A stretch of 64,000 nt of DNA. Origin: Coix lacryma-jobi var. lacryma-jobi. Lineage: Eukaryota > Streptophyta > Magnoliopsida > Poales > Poaceae. Positions 1 through 10,298 of the stretch are shown piece by piece. The notes under the pieces are model-generated. The model did not search any database and was not told where the DNA came from. It saw only the letters and a program-made list of their open reading frames with translations. The DNA lies in NCBI GenBank assembly GCA_009763385.1, contig CM019823.1, positions 97,041,104 to 97,105,103 of the forward strand. The letters run 5' to 3'. Each line of letters starts with the position of its first letter. The stretch's first letter is position 1. The translations under genes were made by a program, and so were the position numbers.

Positions 1-779
1 CCCTCTCTACTCGTTGGCGGACAGTCCGCGGTTTTGACCGGCGGACAGTCCGCGCGTCGGGATCGAGCCAGGTCAGTGGCTGCGGGTCTCGGTCGCGTTG
101 CTATTCCTTGACCGGTGGACAGTCCGCCGAAGGAACTCGTGGACAGTCCGGGAGTCGTCCAGGGACTGTTCAGCAGCCTTGCTGCTTTGGTATTTGACCG
201 GCGGACAGTCCGTCGCTGGTTTTCGCGGACAGTCCGGGAACTGTCCAGGGAACTTCAGCAGCACTGCGGTTTTGCTCGTTTGGCCGGCGGACAGTCCGCG
301 ACCTGAGCCCAGATAGTCCGCCACTGGGCAGACAGTCCGCGATCGTACTGCCGGACAGTCTGGGACTTGGCTGTAGCTTCCGGTTTAGTGCGTTAGCTCT
401 CCCGGCTTCCTCGTTTGGTTTTCGGACTTCTCGTTTGGCCTTGTAGTTGACCAATGAACCTCTCTAGGTATCTTTGCTACTTGTTACCATCGGTATTTGG
501 GGATTTCTCGACGTAGCCGTCTATCTATGTTTGGGACTTGGTTTTTGAGGGTCGAACTTGATCCGTTGCTCTTGCCGTTTGGTTTGCTATCGCTTTGTGG
601 TGCCTCGCTGTGATCCTAGGGATCATCCACCCTCTTCCAAGGGTCGTGGGCATCACAGTTTCGATCGAAGCTTTCGGGGGTAGATTTTGGGGACAATAGG
701 CCAAAGTTTCGAGAGAAATTTTTGAGCTCCCATTCACCCCCCCCTCTGGTCGCCTTGCTATTGCTTTCTCGGTCCTTCA
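1..779 (+). repeat. LTR right-hand part (copia/Sirevirus-like), cut by window edge
   Basis: The segment ends in GGTCCTTCA, the LTR terminus shared by the other copia LTRs here, preceded by the poly-C block at 731-754 that sits near every such LTR end. Bases 1-365 carry many copies of the palindrome GCGGACAGTCCGC (for example 17-29 and 41-53). At 780 the sequence switches to the middle of a different LTR (compare 37383 onward), so this LTR was inserted into element A's LTR. TGTGG at 780-784 would be its right TSD, but the left copy lies outside the window. It could be a solo LTR or the 3' LTR of a full element extending left. Confidence 0.75.
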
Positions 780-1742
780 TGTGGTAGCCACACGGTTGCA
801 AATTCGTGGTTGTGATTCGCGTTTTGTTCGTGTTCTTCGCGGGTTGCTTTTCTCCACGATTTTCCCGTTGATCGATCTCTCTACTTGGTGTGTCTTTTGC
901 AAATCCATTTGAACCAAGATGTTCTAGATCGTGAGGCACTTCTTTCCATCGAAGGAATTCACCTCTAACCTCACGAGCTAGTAGATTGGTCGATTTTCTT
1001 TTTGGATCGGTTTTGTCTCCCTTCCCCCGAATTTCTTCGATTCATCGATTTGGAGATAGGTTCGAGCCATGATCTCATAGGAGTAGCTCACTATCCTCCT
1101 TGTGACTTGTCTCACCGATTTTGATCCTTAGAGGATTAGTTTTGGGTGAGATCAAGTCAAATCGGTGGACTAACATCAGATTTTCGGGGTGACCGGACGC
1201 ACGGCTCGGGTTGACCGGACGCCAGGAAGAGAGTCCGGTCGTTGAACATTCCACTGTTCTGTTTCGTGCCTTGACCGAACGCTCTTCTTCGCCTATGACC
1301 GGACGCTATGGTCGTACTATTCATCGCTTGTGTTTTACGTGACCGGACACACAGGTTGTGACCGGATGCACCGTTCACCAGAGTCCGGTCCTAAACAGTA
1401 AGGTTCTAGAACTGATTTTCTCAGACCGGACGCGTCCGGTGATCACCGACCGGACGCAGGCAGAGTCCGGTCATCTCTGTTCTGCACTGTTTCGTCCGCG
1501 GATCATTCATCCGTTGTCAGATTTGAATTCCGTCTTTTGCGTTGGGTTTCTAGGGTTGTGTAGTGTCCCGCTGTGCTTCTCGGAAGCATCCACCCTACAT
1601 CTAGGGTCGTGGACCCTTGCAAGCTCTAGGTTTGATCTTGGGGTGATTCTCGGGACAGTGGCAAACAAGTTTCTGAAAAGAAATTTGAAGCTCCCATTCA
1701 CCCCCGCTCTGGTCGCTTTCTGGTAGCACTTCCGGTTCTTCA
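780..1742 (+). repeat. Element A 5' LTR, right-hand part
   Basis: Homologous to the solo LTR at 36386-38349 and to element C's LTRs. It carries the second palindrome type: GACCGGACGC half-sites at 1185-1480 and a perfect 16-bp palindrome ACCGGACGCGTCCGGT at 1426-1441. It ends in GGTTCTTCA immediately before the primer site. Its left half is displaced by the LTR at 1-779 and is not visible. Confidence 0.8.
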
Positions 1743-1744
1743 AT

Positions 1745-1756
1745 TGGTATCAGAGC
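1745..1756 (+). other. Primer-binding site (initiator tRNA-Met) of element A
   Basis: TGGTATCAGAGC lies two bases after the LTR end. It is complementary to the 3' end of plant initiator tRNA-Met, the usual copia primer. Confidence 0.85.
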
Positions 1757-1805
1757 ACGTTAAGGATCTTCCACCTTAGCTGGTTCCAGATCCACAGAAG
1801 GCGAC

Positions 1806-4000
1806 ATGGATCGCGGCGTGGGCAAACCACCGTTCTTTGATGGGACGAACTATGCGTATTGGAAGATACGCATGTTGGCCTATCTTCAGAGTTTGGGTGC
1901 TTCCATCTGGGATATTTGTAACTCTGCTGATTACGTGGTCTTGGCTGCTCGTGCTACTCAACGTCAGATCGATGAGCACGATGCCAATAGCCGAGCCCGT
2001 AATGCTCTTTTCTCATGCTTGAGCATGTCTGAGTTTGATCGCGTTTCTCATCTCCCCACGCCCCGTGAGATTTGGGCGACCCTCATGCGTTTCCATGAGG
2101 GAACCTCTCAAGTCAAATCCCGTCTCTATGAGTCGCACAAGCGGGAGTATGAGAACTTTCGACATATGTCTGGCGAGAGCATAGAAAGTTTATTCGCTCG
2201 CTTTCAGGTGATTGTCAACATGATGAGGGCTAACAAGGAGTTGTTGCCTTTCGACGATCATGAGAGGGCTTTGAAGCTTTTGCATACTCTTGATCGGTCG
2301 GTGTGGGATTCTATTGTTCAAGCGATCATCGAATCGACTAACTATGAGACCCTCACGTGCGACGAGCTCTTTAGTAAGCTCAAGTCCAGTGAGATTGACG
2401 CCATGGCGAGGGCTTCTTATGAAAATCCTTCTGGCCCGTCGATGGCTTTGCTTTCTGGCTCTTGTGCTAACCCCTCTGGAGGCTTTGCACTTTCCTCTCT
2501 TCTTTCTGTCATAGAGGAGCAGCTGGAGTTCATGGGGGATGACTAGTTGGCCTTGCTCGCCAACCGGTTCTCGTGGTTCAACAACAACCGCATGAACCGT
2601 CGCCGCGGAGGAGGACGCTCGGGTTGTTTCGAGTGCGGCGACCCCAACCACTTTATCGCTAATTGCCCGAAGAAGAACAAGCAAGTCTTCAGCAAGGCGG
2701 ATCATGGGCACAAGTACGACTCCGGCAAGTGCAAGGAGAAGTACGTCCCCGCGAAGCACAAGCGGTAGGGCGGGTTCAATAAGGAGTACATCAAGACGAA
2801 GTACTTGGAGAAGGCCCAGGCTGAGCAGCGTGCATTCTTCGCCACGCTCAGCGATGTCGACGACTCGGATGACGACTCCGCTTCCTCAAGCGGTGACGAG
2901 TCCGAGAAGAAGAAGAGGATCGAGGACAAGCTGAACGGCCTCTGCTTCTTCGCCGACAACGAGGGCTTCTGCACCATGGCCCTTGGCAAGGAGGTCGACG
3001 GCGAACTGGAGGAGATCCCTCGGAACGATGACGACGACGATGACACCGCCCAAGTATCTCTGACCCACGATGAGCTTTCTGCTGAGGTCGAGAAGCTTAC
3101 TGCCACCCTTCTTAGTCAAAACAAGCTGCTTAGGCGCACTGCTAGAGAGCGGAAGGAGTTTAGGCAGAAGTGGGAGGATACGGTGAAGGAGCTTGAGTTT
3201 GCCAAATCCACTGTAGTTGTCTCTGAGGAGGGTGAGTGTGAGATGTGCACCACACGCATGACTGATCTTCTCACTTTGAGGAGTAAGTATGTTGTCTTGG
3301 TAGGAGAGGTGGATGAGCTTAGAGCTAGATCTTCGGTGCTTGGTGCGTGCAAGTCTTGTGCAGGCTTGCAATCTGAGTTGGCAGATAAGAATTCCAAGAT
3401 TGTGTCTCTTGAAGAGGCCAGCTCGGGTAGCACTTGTGTGGCTAGGTGTGTTCTGTGTGATGGTTTGGAGATGGAGATAGCCAACGTGAAGCATGACAAG
3501 ATGCAAACCGAGGAGGAAAACACTAACCTTCGGACTATCTTGTCATGGGTGTCTCGTGGTGAGCCGCAGCTTGGGATGATGATCTCCCAGTTCAAGCGTG
3601 CTGCTGGAGGTCCAGGTGTAGGTTTTGCTCAGGGTGTTGATGTTTCATCTTTTGGCAAGATTGCAGAGTCGAGTGGTATTAACCCATGCGAGAAGCCCAA
3701 CTCCACCACTACTCCCAAGCTTACCAAGATTCCACCCAAAGAGACTCTCAAGCCTAACACCAAGGATGGGGTATTTGTTGAACCTCCGAGAGCTCCACCC
3801 AAGAAACAAACATGGGCTCCAAAACCAAACCATCTCAAGAACAAGCTAGACACAATGCCACCTATCCAGGAGGAGCTCATGCCACAGAAGGGCAAAGTGA
3901 TCCACACCCACTACCGTGAGTACCAACAACCCCATATGAGAGCGGTGAGATATCATTGTGAGCACTGTGGGAGAGATGGACACTTGAGTGAGTTTTGCTT
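1806..4000 (+). pseudogene. gag: Element A gag, pseudogene with two nonsense codons and 3' deletion
   Basis: The copia gag would form the nucleocapsid-like particle around element RNA. It starts at ATG 1806 in a good position 50 bp after the primer site, with the N-terminal motif FFDGTNYAYWK followed by a UBN2-type copia gag domain. One frame is maintained, but it is broken by TAG at 2544-2546 and TAG at 2766-2768. A CX2CX4HX4C zinc knuckle (CFECGDPNHFIANC) lies at about 2625-2670, followed by an acidic and charged coiled-coil region with CEMC, CKSC and CVARCVLC cysteine pairs. A second knuckle (CEHCGRDGHLSEFC) is at about 3958-3999. The reading frame then breaks at a deletion junction that jumps into integrase. 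Sense and frame are clear; function is lost. Confidence 0.88.
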
Positions 4001-4256
4001 TCATGGGTTTTCTTTTTAGCTGAGAAAACCGAGACTTTCTCTTCTGCTCGCAATCTGATTTTGCGTCTTCAGAATGAGTTCCCTTTGAACTCAATGCGAG
4101 CTATCTGTAGTGATAATGGTTCCGAGTTTAAGAACTCGGATTTTGAGAAGTTTTGTAACTCTTTGGGTTTAGAGCATCAGTTTTCTTCTCCCTACACACC
4201 GCCATAGAATGGTGTTGTAGAGAGCAAGAATCAGACCCTTGTTGAGATGGCCAGGA
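4001..4256 (+). pseudogene. pol: Element A integrase core fragment
   Basis: The fragment reads WVFFLAEKTETF, then SDNGSEFKNSDFEKF, then SSPYTPP, matching residues 231-314 of element E's pol. It starts abruptly after gag because about 1.2 kb (end of gag, protease, start of integrase; judged from element E) is deleted. The integrase frame differs from the gag frame, so the join is out of frame. A TAG replaces the Gln codon in PPQNGVV (4205-4207). The catalytic Asp of DNGSEF is present. The fragment ends where element F was inserted. Confidence 0.85.
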
Positions 4257-4693
4257 CTGAAGGACCGAAGATGCTACCAGAAAGTGACCAGAGGGGGGGT
4301 GAATGGGAGCTTCAAATTTTCCTACCGGAAACTTGTCGCCACTGTCCCAAGAATCAACCCCAAGAGCAAACTCTAGAGCTCGCAAGTGTCCACGACCCTA
4401 GAGGTAGGGTGGATGCTTCCAAGAAGCACAGCGAGACACTCCACGACTCAAGAAACCCAACGCAAAAGCCAGAAATCAAAACCGACAACGGACGAACGAA
4501 CCACGGACGAAACTGAGCGAAGACAGTCGCATCGGACGCTGGCCTGCGTCCGATGGCTTAGCATTGGACGCGTCCGATGCAAACAGTACCTCTCTAGAAC
4601 CTTACTGGACTGGCATCGGACGCTGCTACAGTGAAACCCTAGCGTCCGATGCTTGACCCCCGGCGCGTCCGATGGCAACGGACGCTCCGATGG
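4257..4693 (-). repeat. Element F 3' LTR, terminal part
   Basis: It begins TGAAGGACCGAAG, the reverse complement of an LTR end. It carries the third palindrome type, GCATCGGACGC / GCGTCCGATG. A near-perfect 20-bp palindrome occupies 4561-4580 (one mismatched pair). It is interrupted by element D; the TSD GATGG (4689-4693) recurs at 13812-13816. Confidence 0.85.
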
Positions 4694-6259
4694 TGTTGAC
4701 GCAAAATGTGACACCTCGCGCTAAGCACATAGCAAGCCGAAAAGCTAGCTTCAATCGGGTGCCCAGAATGTACTGAACCCGGAGACGTGCCAGTCGGTTT
4801 GACCTGAAAACCAACAAGGGAAAAACTGTGAGAATACCTTTGGAACATGCCGGTTAAAACCAGACAGTTCCATATGTACGGCTTTGAAAGCCAATCACGA
4901 CGGCACACAGCTATAGAAGCTGTCTGTCAGAGCATGTTTGTAAAGTCATTCGGCTAGTATGAGAACAGAGTACGTAAAGCATATCAACTGCCGAATGCAT
5001 ATGTAAAGAAAGACAAGCTTGAACGAATTAAAGATATTATAAGCAGGTAACTTGCAAATATAGATCTATTCAAATAACACATGCATAGGCTAATCCAACT
5101 AATCTGCCGCACGTTTAGTCTTCATAAACCGGTCAGGTATAAACTCAAGCAAAGCTAATCCACCGCATGATAACACTTGTTATAAGTCTACACCACTTCT
5201 TATAATTAGATTAATCCACCGCATGATACAATCTGATTATAACAAGCTAAAAGCATGCATATATTTGAACAGATCTATAAAGGCTCATTACTCGTGTAAG
5301 CTTAACCAAAATTGGCAAACCAGCCGAATTGGGGTCCATGAAGAAGGAACAAACAAGCAAGCACGATTAAACTAATCTAAAACCTGCATCTGCCGCACGA
5401 CACCTAGTTTCATCAAAGCCTAACCATGATTGACATGCATGAACCCACAACATGTGACAATCTAGATTGAAAGTTGATTCAGCCATCATGATCTTATGAT
5501 TAAAAGAGAGCACAAGCAAACTCGTGCGACAAGGCCGAACAAAGATCAATCTAGATTGGGCAAAAGAGTGTTACAAGAATTAAATAAATAAAACATGTAA
5601 TACATGATAACTTAATGAATCTATTGGATCTGCCAAATCTAATGGAGCCGATAACTATTTTTACTCATGACTTAATCCGCCGCACGATACAAGGCATAAT
5701 CAAAAACTTCCCGTCATAAGCTTAAATCCGCCGCACGATACTAAGCTTAACATACGAAACTACTTGCATCATATCTAAATCCACCGCATGATACTAGACA
5801 TGATAGCAAGGTTGTCGGTACTTACGGAGGTCGACAGATCGATGATTCCCCTCGAATAACTCGATGACACGACTAAGGACTCGAAGGTGGCACGGGGCCG
5901 GTTTGTATTGATATATGGTTGTGAACTATTTTACAATAGTCGAGGGCTTATATTTATACCCTGGACAAAGCATGAGTCCTAGACGATTACGATTTACATA
6001 AAATACGCAAGGATACAAATCCTATTCCTAATCCATTCGGCGTCCCTCATCGCAACATGTCTTCCGTGCAGGCCGACTTTTACCTGCCATATCCTTCTTC
6101 CCGAATGGAGTCATCGCTTCATAAAATAGCCGACCGCATAGACGTTTGCCGAAGAGTCTGGAGGTTAACCATCCACATGGTTGCTCGCCGAATCCCTTTC
6201 TCACTGTCGGTTGGGCCCACCTGTCATATCTTCGTGCGTGCAAAAATCTGGTGTTAACA
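4694..6259 (-). repeat. Element D 3' LTR
   Basis: 1566 bp, matching 12164-13811 apart from scattered substitutions and one 82-bp duplication in the other copy. Contains about seven dispersed copies of a motif close to AATCC(A/G)CCGCA(T/C)GATAC (near 5092, 5157, 5212, 5388, 5679, 5725, 5775). Confidence 0.9.
5949..5958 (-). promoter_or_regulatory. Putative TATA box in element D 3' LTR
   Basis: The minus strand reads GGTATAAATATAAG. The same site is kept in the 5' LTR (13501-13510). Position about 300 bp into the LTR in element sense is typical of a U3 promoter. Confidence 0.55.
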
Positions 6260-6275
6260 CATGCCCCCTAATTTT
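6260..6275 (-). other. Polypurine tract of element D
   Basis: The minus strand reads AAAATTAGGGGGCATG directly before the 3' LTR start TGTTAACA, the expected place for plus-strand priming. Confidence 0.7.
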
Positions 6276-6508
6276 GGGATAAATATTTATTCCAAAATTC
6301 TCTTTCCTTGTATACTGACGTGGAACCTCCAGAAGCATCCACCTTCACACGCCATCATTGTTGTACTTGCCGATCCATCTCCTGATGCACCCTTTGGGAT
6401 CTTTTAAAGCCCCCTTTCACTCTGTTCCGGCTTGTGCACTCTGAACTTCCTGCTTCAAACTCAAAACCAGAAAACCCTCTTTTCTCTTGCTATCTCCCAA
6501 TCTAGAAG

Positions 6509-7169
6509 ATGTCTTCCGAGGCGAGCCGCCACAGCTCCGAGTTCGGAGCTTCTAGCACCACTAAGAGGAGGTTGTCTCTCATTCTCTTCGTCTCGAAAAT
6601 GAAGCAGCTGTTCTCACATTGTCGCTCTTGTTTAGGAGGGCCAAGGACGACGTCCCCGAGGACCTGACTCAGAAGATCATTGACTTGCAATCTGATCTAG
6701 AGAGGAAGGATCGGGAGATTACCCGAATCTACCGGGAACGTGATGCCGCTCGGAATCGGGCCGCCGGTAAACACTTTCACCATTCCTTTCCTTGTTCCCC
6801 CTTCTTGCCTTTACTTACTCTCCCTCTTTTCTAGCTCTGGCGGCCAGACTCCACACCCTCGAGGCTGTCGTTACCAGGCTTGCTATCACAGCTAATGTGA
6901 TGGGCACGACGCCTCTGAAGCGGGTGAATGAGGTTAATCGAGTTATCCCTATCATCTCTAGGGCCGGCATGGGGTACGGCGCAGCGCTCGCCTTCAACAC
7001 CATGAAGATCCATTCTGGCGCTGATTACCGCAGATTCGATGTCTGCGAGCAAGAGCTAGAAGATAGAGTAGAACACTCTGTAGATGGTATGAAGGAAGCC
7101 GGAACAGATCTAGCCGATTCCTTTGATCATTCTCTCCCGATTAGGCGTAGGATGGAGTGGACAAACTGA
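6509..7169 (+). CDS. Antisense gene 1 of element D, predicted three exons, unknown function
   Basis: No known domain recognised. A consistent gene model is: exon 1 6509-6570 (ATG in GAAGATGTC), intron 6571-6635 (GT...TTGTTTAG), exon 2 6636-6766, intron 6767-6834 (GGTAAAC...TTTTCTAG), exon 3 6835-7169 ending TGA. The frame is kept across both junctions, giving about 175 residues. The N-terminus is Ser-rich, and the first junction creates a KRRRAK basic patch. Exon 2 is a charged helix (ERKDREITRIYRERDAARNR) that looks coiled-coil. Exon 3 is a mixed helical domain ending RRRMEWTN. It runs opposite to gag, with a T-rich stretch after the stop. The element-carried antisense ORF interpretation is inference; a captured host gene is an alternative. 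Confidence 0.6.
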
Positions 7170-7796
7170 TCACTCTGTAACTCCGTATCCCTCCTTTTTG
7201 TAAATAAGAAGTTTTTATCTTATTCGCTCTTCTGAAATCAATCTGTGACTGATCCTTCGAGGTCAATGTGTGTTCTGTCTCGTGTATTAGTTGCTAACCC
7301 CTTATTTTCGCTTTAACGGCGATGCATACCACATCGGCTATTGCTGGTAACTGTGCCAGGAGTTTTCGCCTTGCAGACAACTGCTGTAATCGGTCGTTTC
7401 AGATTTTAAAGATCCAATCTTCCTCCAATTCCCTGACAACACGAAGATAGTATTTCCTAAGGACCCTTCTCGTCTCTGTTCTCAGCGTTAATCAGTAATA
7501 CGAGTTCTCAAACAACCAGTCAAAACTGAATAACTTTTTAGTCGAATCTCATCGGCTTCCTGATTCTGAAGCCATGACTTCTTTCAATCATCAAAAGACT
7601 CGGCCTGTCCCAACAACGGCCCACAAGCTATGCAAACCCTACTTCGATGCTTGGTCTTCCAATGTGCAAACCATGGTTCTATAAATATGACCGTATACAA
7701 GCTGTCACTCTAGTCAAACGACTTGACTTGTAAAATCTCCACTTCTCAGCTTTTAGCTCAGACCAGAGAGAAAATCCTTTGCTTAGGCTTCCATCA
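7170..7796 (+). other. Spacer between the two antisense genes of element D
   Basis: No coding sequence is supported. The first 100 bases are T-rich, as in a 3' UTR. TATAAATATGA at 7680-7690, about 115 bp before the next ATG, may be a promoter TATA box for antisense gene 2. The sequence GGCGATGCATACCACATCGGC (7319 onward) resembles GGCGATGCTTTACATCGGC near 8945, downstream of gene 2, suggesting the two genes share a duplicated 3' flank. Confidence 0.4.
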
Positions 7797-8607
7797 ATGG
7801 CAGGCAATGGCGACCACGGCAAACATCCTGTTGGAGACGAAGCAGGAGGAGGTCGAGCACTAACTTACTGGCGCCATAGGTAAGAAACAGTCTCTTGCCC
7901 CCTTGTAATAGCTCTTATTATTCATCCGTCTCTGATCCGTTGTCTGTTTCCTTTTTAGGGTGGTGTCTTCCTCCAGCCAAACTCGGGTTCCTCTTCCAGA
8001 AACGGTAGCCTCAACAATTTCTCAATTCTCCCCTAGGCTACCAGATTCTGAATTTTATAATCCATTTTAACAGACCCATCTGGATGCCCTTCAGTACCGC
8101 AAGGAAAGAGATAGAGCCTAGAAGGAACTGGAAAATGCATCAAAGAAACATGATATTGAGGAAGCTGAATGGGCAGAGCAACGGAAGTAACTCTGCTGCA
8201 TCATTATAGGTTAGCAGAATCTCGGCTCCTCTCCTTCTCCCAATTTCGCTTCTGTCTAATATACCCGTTTCTCATCAGCCTTGTCTGCAGAGAATGTCCG
8301 CTTGAAAGCAGCAGCAAAGAGAGTTGCCCTTAAGGTGAATGCTCGTGGGGATTCAGCTGAAGCCCGTCTCGACGGCGTGGATGGCCGCATAGATCAGGCC
8401 GTCATCCAAGGCGTGTACGACGGGGTTTCCCTTGGGCTATCGGCAATGAGTTCTTGGACCAAAGAAGATTACTCCTTCCTACCAGTTGGCTTCGCAGGCG
8501 GGGATCCGGATGAACTTGAAGACCTTGAAATCTATGATAATCATGCCGCTGCTATTGCCGAGATTACTGACCCGCAATCTATTGTGAACAAACTATTTCA
8601 AGGGTAG
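7797..8607 (+). pseudogene. Antisense gene 2 of element D, probable decayed spliced gene
   Basis: Layout parallels antisense gene 1: short Gly/Ala-rich exon 1 (7797-7879), GT-AG intron to 7958, short exon (7959-8004), GT-AG intron to 8073, charged helical exon (from 8074, residues like LDALQYRKERDRA then KELENASKKHDIEEAEWAEQRK), another intron, and a last exon from about 8279 to TAG at 8605-8607. The last exon encodes about 108 residues including LDGVDGRIDQAVIQGVYDG. A TAG at 8113-8115 interrupts the helical exon, and I could not keep the frame across the last junction, so it is called a pseudogene. A shared ancestor with gene 1 is suggested by architecture only. Confidence 0.5.
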
Positions 8608-9491
8608 TTTGTATTAGGATAAACCTGTGAGTGGAGCTTGTAACATATGAGACTGGTTCCCCTCCGAATAATGTCTATCTGCATCTTCGACTATTTCAGT
8701 GATTTTTCTGATTGCAGCATTTCTTCAGAGAAAATGTTTTCCCGAACACATGACGTCATCTTAGCCGAGTAGATCTCGTTTTTGATGTGTCATGTCTCTC
8801 GGCATCTTATTTACTGCACTTCACCTTTCTCTTCCCCCGACAAACCTACCATTCAAAAAATGCTAGGATCACCGTGTCATGAACACTCTTGTACTAAAGG
8901 CGATATAAGTAATATCGGCTATAACTTAAACTTCTTGGAACATTTTTTCTGCTAAAGGCGATGCTTTACATCGGCTGTACAAAAATATCCTTGAATCCGC
9001 TCCAGATACAATTCCCACGCATTCGGCTTTTAACAAATAGTGTCAAGGCTTTAATCCATGAGCGACGCATATATGAACAAAATTTCTCTACAGCCGAATA
9101 CCCCTCTCCGGGTTTAACATTTTCGGCTAAAGCTAGCTACTACTTATCTTCTCTCTTTAAACTTAAAATACGGGCCGATCCTACTGCAAGGCTATCGGCC
9201 GCCACGTACAACTTGAAACGATCACTAAGTTGTGGAAGTGCCTTCATGTATTCTTCAATTTCACCAAAAACTCCTGTTGTACATCACCTCATATGAACTT
9301 TCGATCTTCCTTTAGCTTTGGTAATGGAGAAATAGGCAGAACCTCCTCAACAGTTTATCAACTTCAATCCATACTAGACCAATATTTGCACATACCAATC
9401 ATGTCCTCGGCTTCATCATCAATACTTTATTCCTTGTCAGCCGACATGAAACTTGGTCTCAATTCTTCTCCATTACCATCAGTTGGATTAT
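8608..9491 (-). other. Degenerate region of element D, possible pol remnant
   Basis: No intact ORF. Near 9190-9270 the minus strand reads GEIEEYMKALPQLSDRFKLYVAAD, loosely like the start of a gypsy RNase H domain, so it may be a last fragment of the lost pol. Plus-strand ORFs here have no recognisable product. Confidence 0.35.
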
Positions 9492-10289
9492 TTAAAAATT
9501 ACTCTGAGAGCCCATCGTTTGAATCGGCTGTTGGTCCTTGTCGAAAGCATTCACAGGACCTGCTTCCCAAGCTCTTCCAGAGAAGCACTCGACATCATCA
9601 TATTCCCAGCAGATGTGCTCTGCATTAGCAACACTCACCGAATCATCAGCATGGACAACTTCGATGTCATCTCCTATCCACTGGATGAGGAACTAGTGCA
9701 TAGTTGATGGCACACAGCAGTTCGCATGTATCCAATCTCTTCCTAATAGCAAACTGTATGCCCCCTTGCCATCAATGACGAAGAAAGTAGTTATCAAAGT
9801 CTTAGACCCGATCGTTAACTCAACATGAACTGCCCCCCGAGTGTCAGAAGAATTACCAGCAAAGTCTCTTAACACCATGTCGGTCATCAATAAATCTTCA
9901 CTTGACATCCCGAGTTTTCTGAAGGTAGTATATGGCATGATATTAATAGCAGCCCCTCCATCAATGAACATTTTGGTCAATGGCTTGCCATTAACATACC
10001 CCCTCATATATAATGGCTTCAAGTGTCGATGCTTAGCTGGTTTATCAAATACTGCCCGTTGAGCCAAGACGAGATGAGCCAACAAGTCTTGAAATTCGTC
10101 TTCATCAAAATCTGAATACACTTCGTCTTGGACATCTTGACCTTCGGGAGCTACAAACTCTGACGGGAGAAAGAACGCCATGCATGTATCAGCCGAACGA
10201 TCACCTCCATCCGGCTTCTTTTTAGGACGCCAAACTCGTTTTGTTTTGGCACTTGCTTGCTCTAACTCTCTGTTTCTTAGATGGTGCAC
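9492..10289 (-). pseudogene. Element D retropepsin (gypsy aspartic protease), one nonsense codon
   Basis: The protease would cleave the gag-pol polyprotein. The minus-strand ORF contains MFIDGGAAINIMPYTTFRKLG, the plant-gypsy version of the D(S/T)G active-site loop (here DGG), and later LLLGRDWIHANCCVPSTMH, the conserved C-terminal flap/ILG-type region. An in-frame TAG at 9693-9695 follows; the frame then continues for 67 codons (FLIQWIGDDIEVVHADDS...) to TAA at 9492. This is the normal protease-to-RT linker, after which pol ends. Upstream, a frameshift separates it from the gag zinc-knuckle region. Confidence 0.8.
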
Positions 10290-10298
10290 CCTTCTTTT

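Larger units (their letters stand above)
780..4256 (+). mobile_element. Element A: truncated Ty1/copia (Sirevirus-like) retrotransposon
   Basis: In order: a partial 5' LTR (780-1742), a tRNA-Met primer site (1745-1756), a gag pseudogene (1806-4000) and an integrase fragment (4001-4256). The element is interrupted at 4257 by element F on the opposite strand; the left TSD of F is AGGAC at 4252-4256. The rest of A should lie beyond the right window edge. It is the outermost, and so the oldest inferable, insertion. Confidence 0.85.

Noticed and set aside
1..365. Regularly recurring GGACAGTCCGC units that resemble a CRISPR-like array
   Set aside because: Spacing is irregular, the units are palindromes within an LTR, the genome is plant, and there are no cas genes.
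8961..9707. Plus-strand ORFs between antisense gene 2 and protease as a third antisense gene
   Set aside because: The right part is the complement of the protease linker, the frames overlap inconsistently, and there is no start or splice model like the other two.
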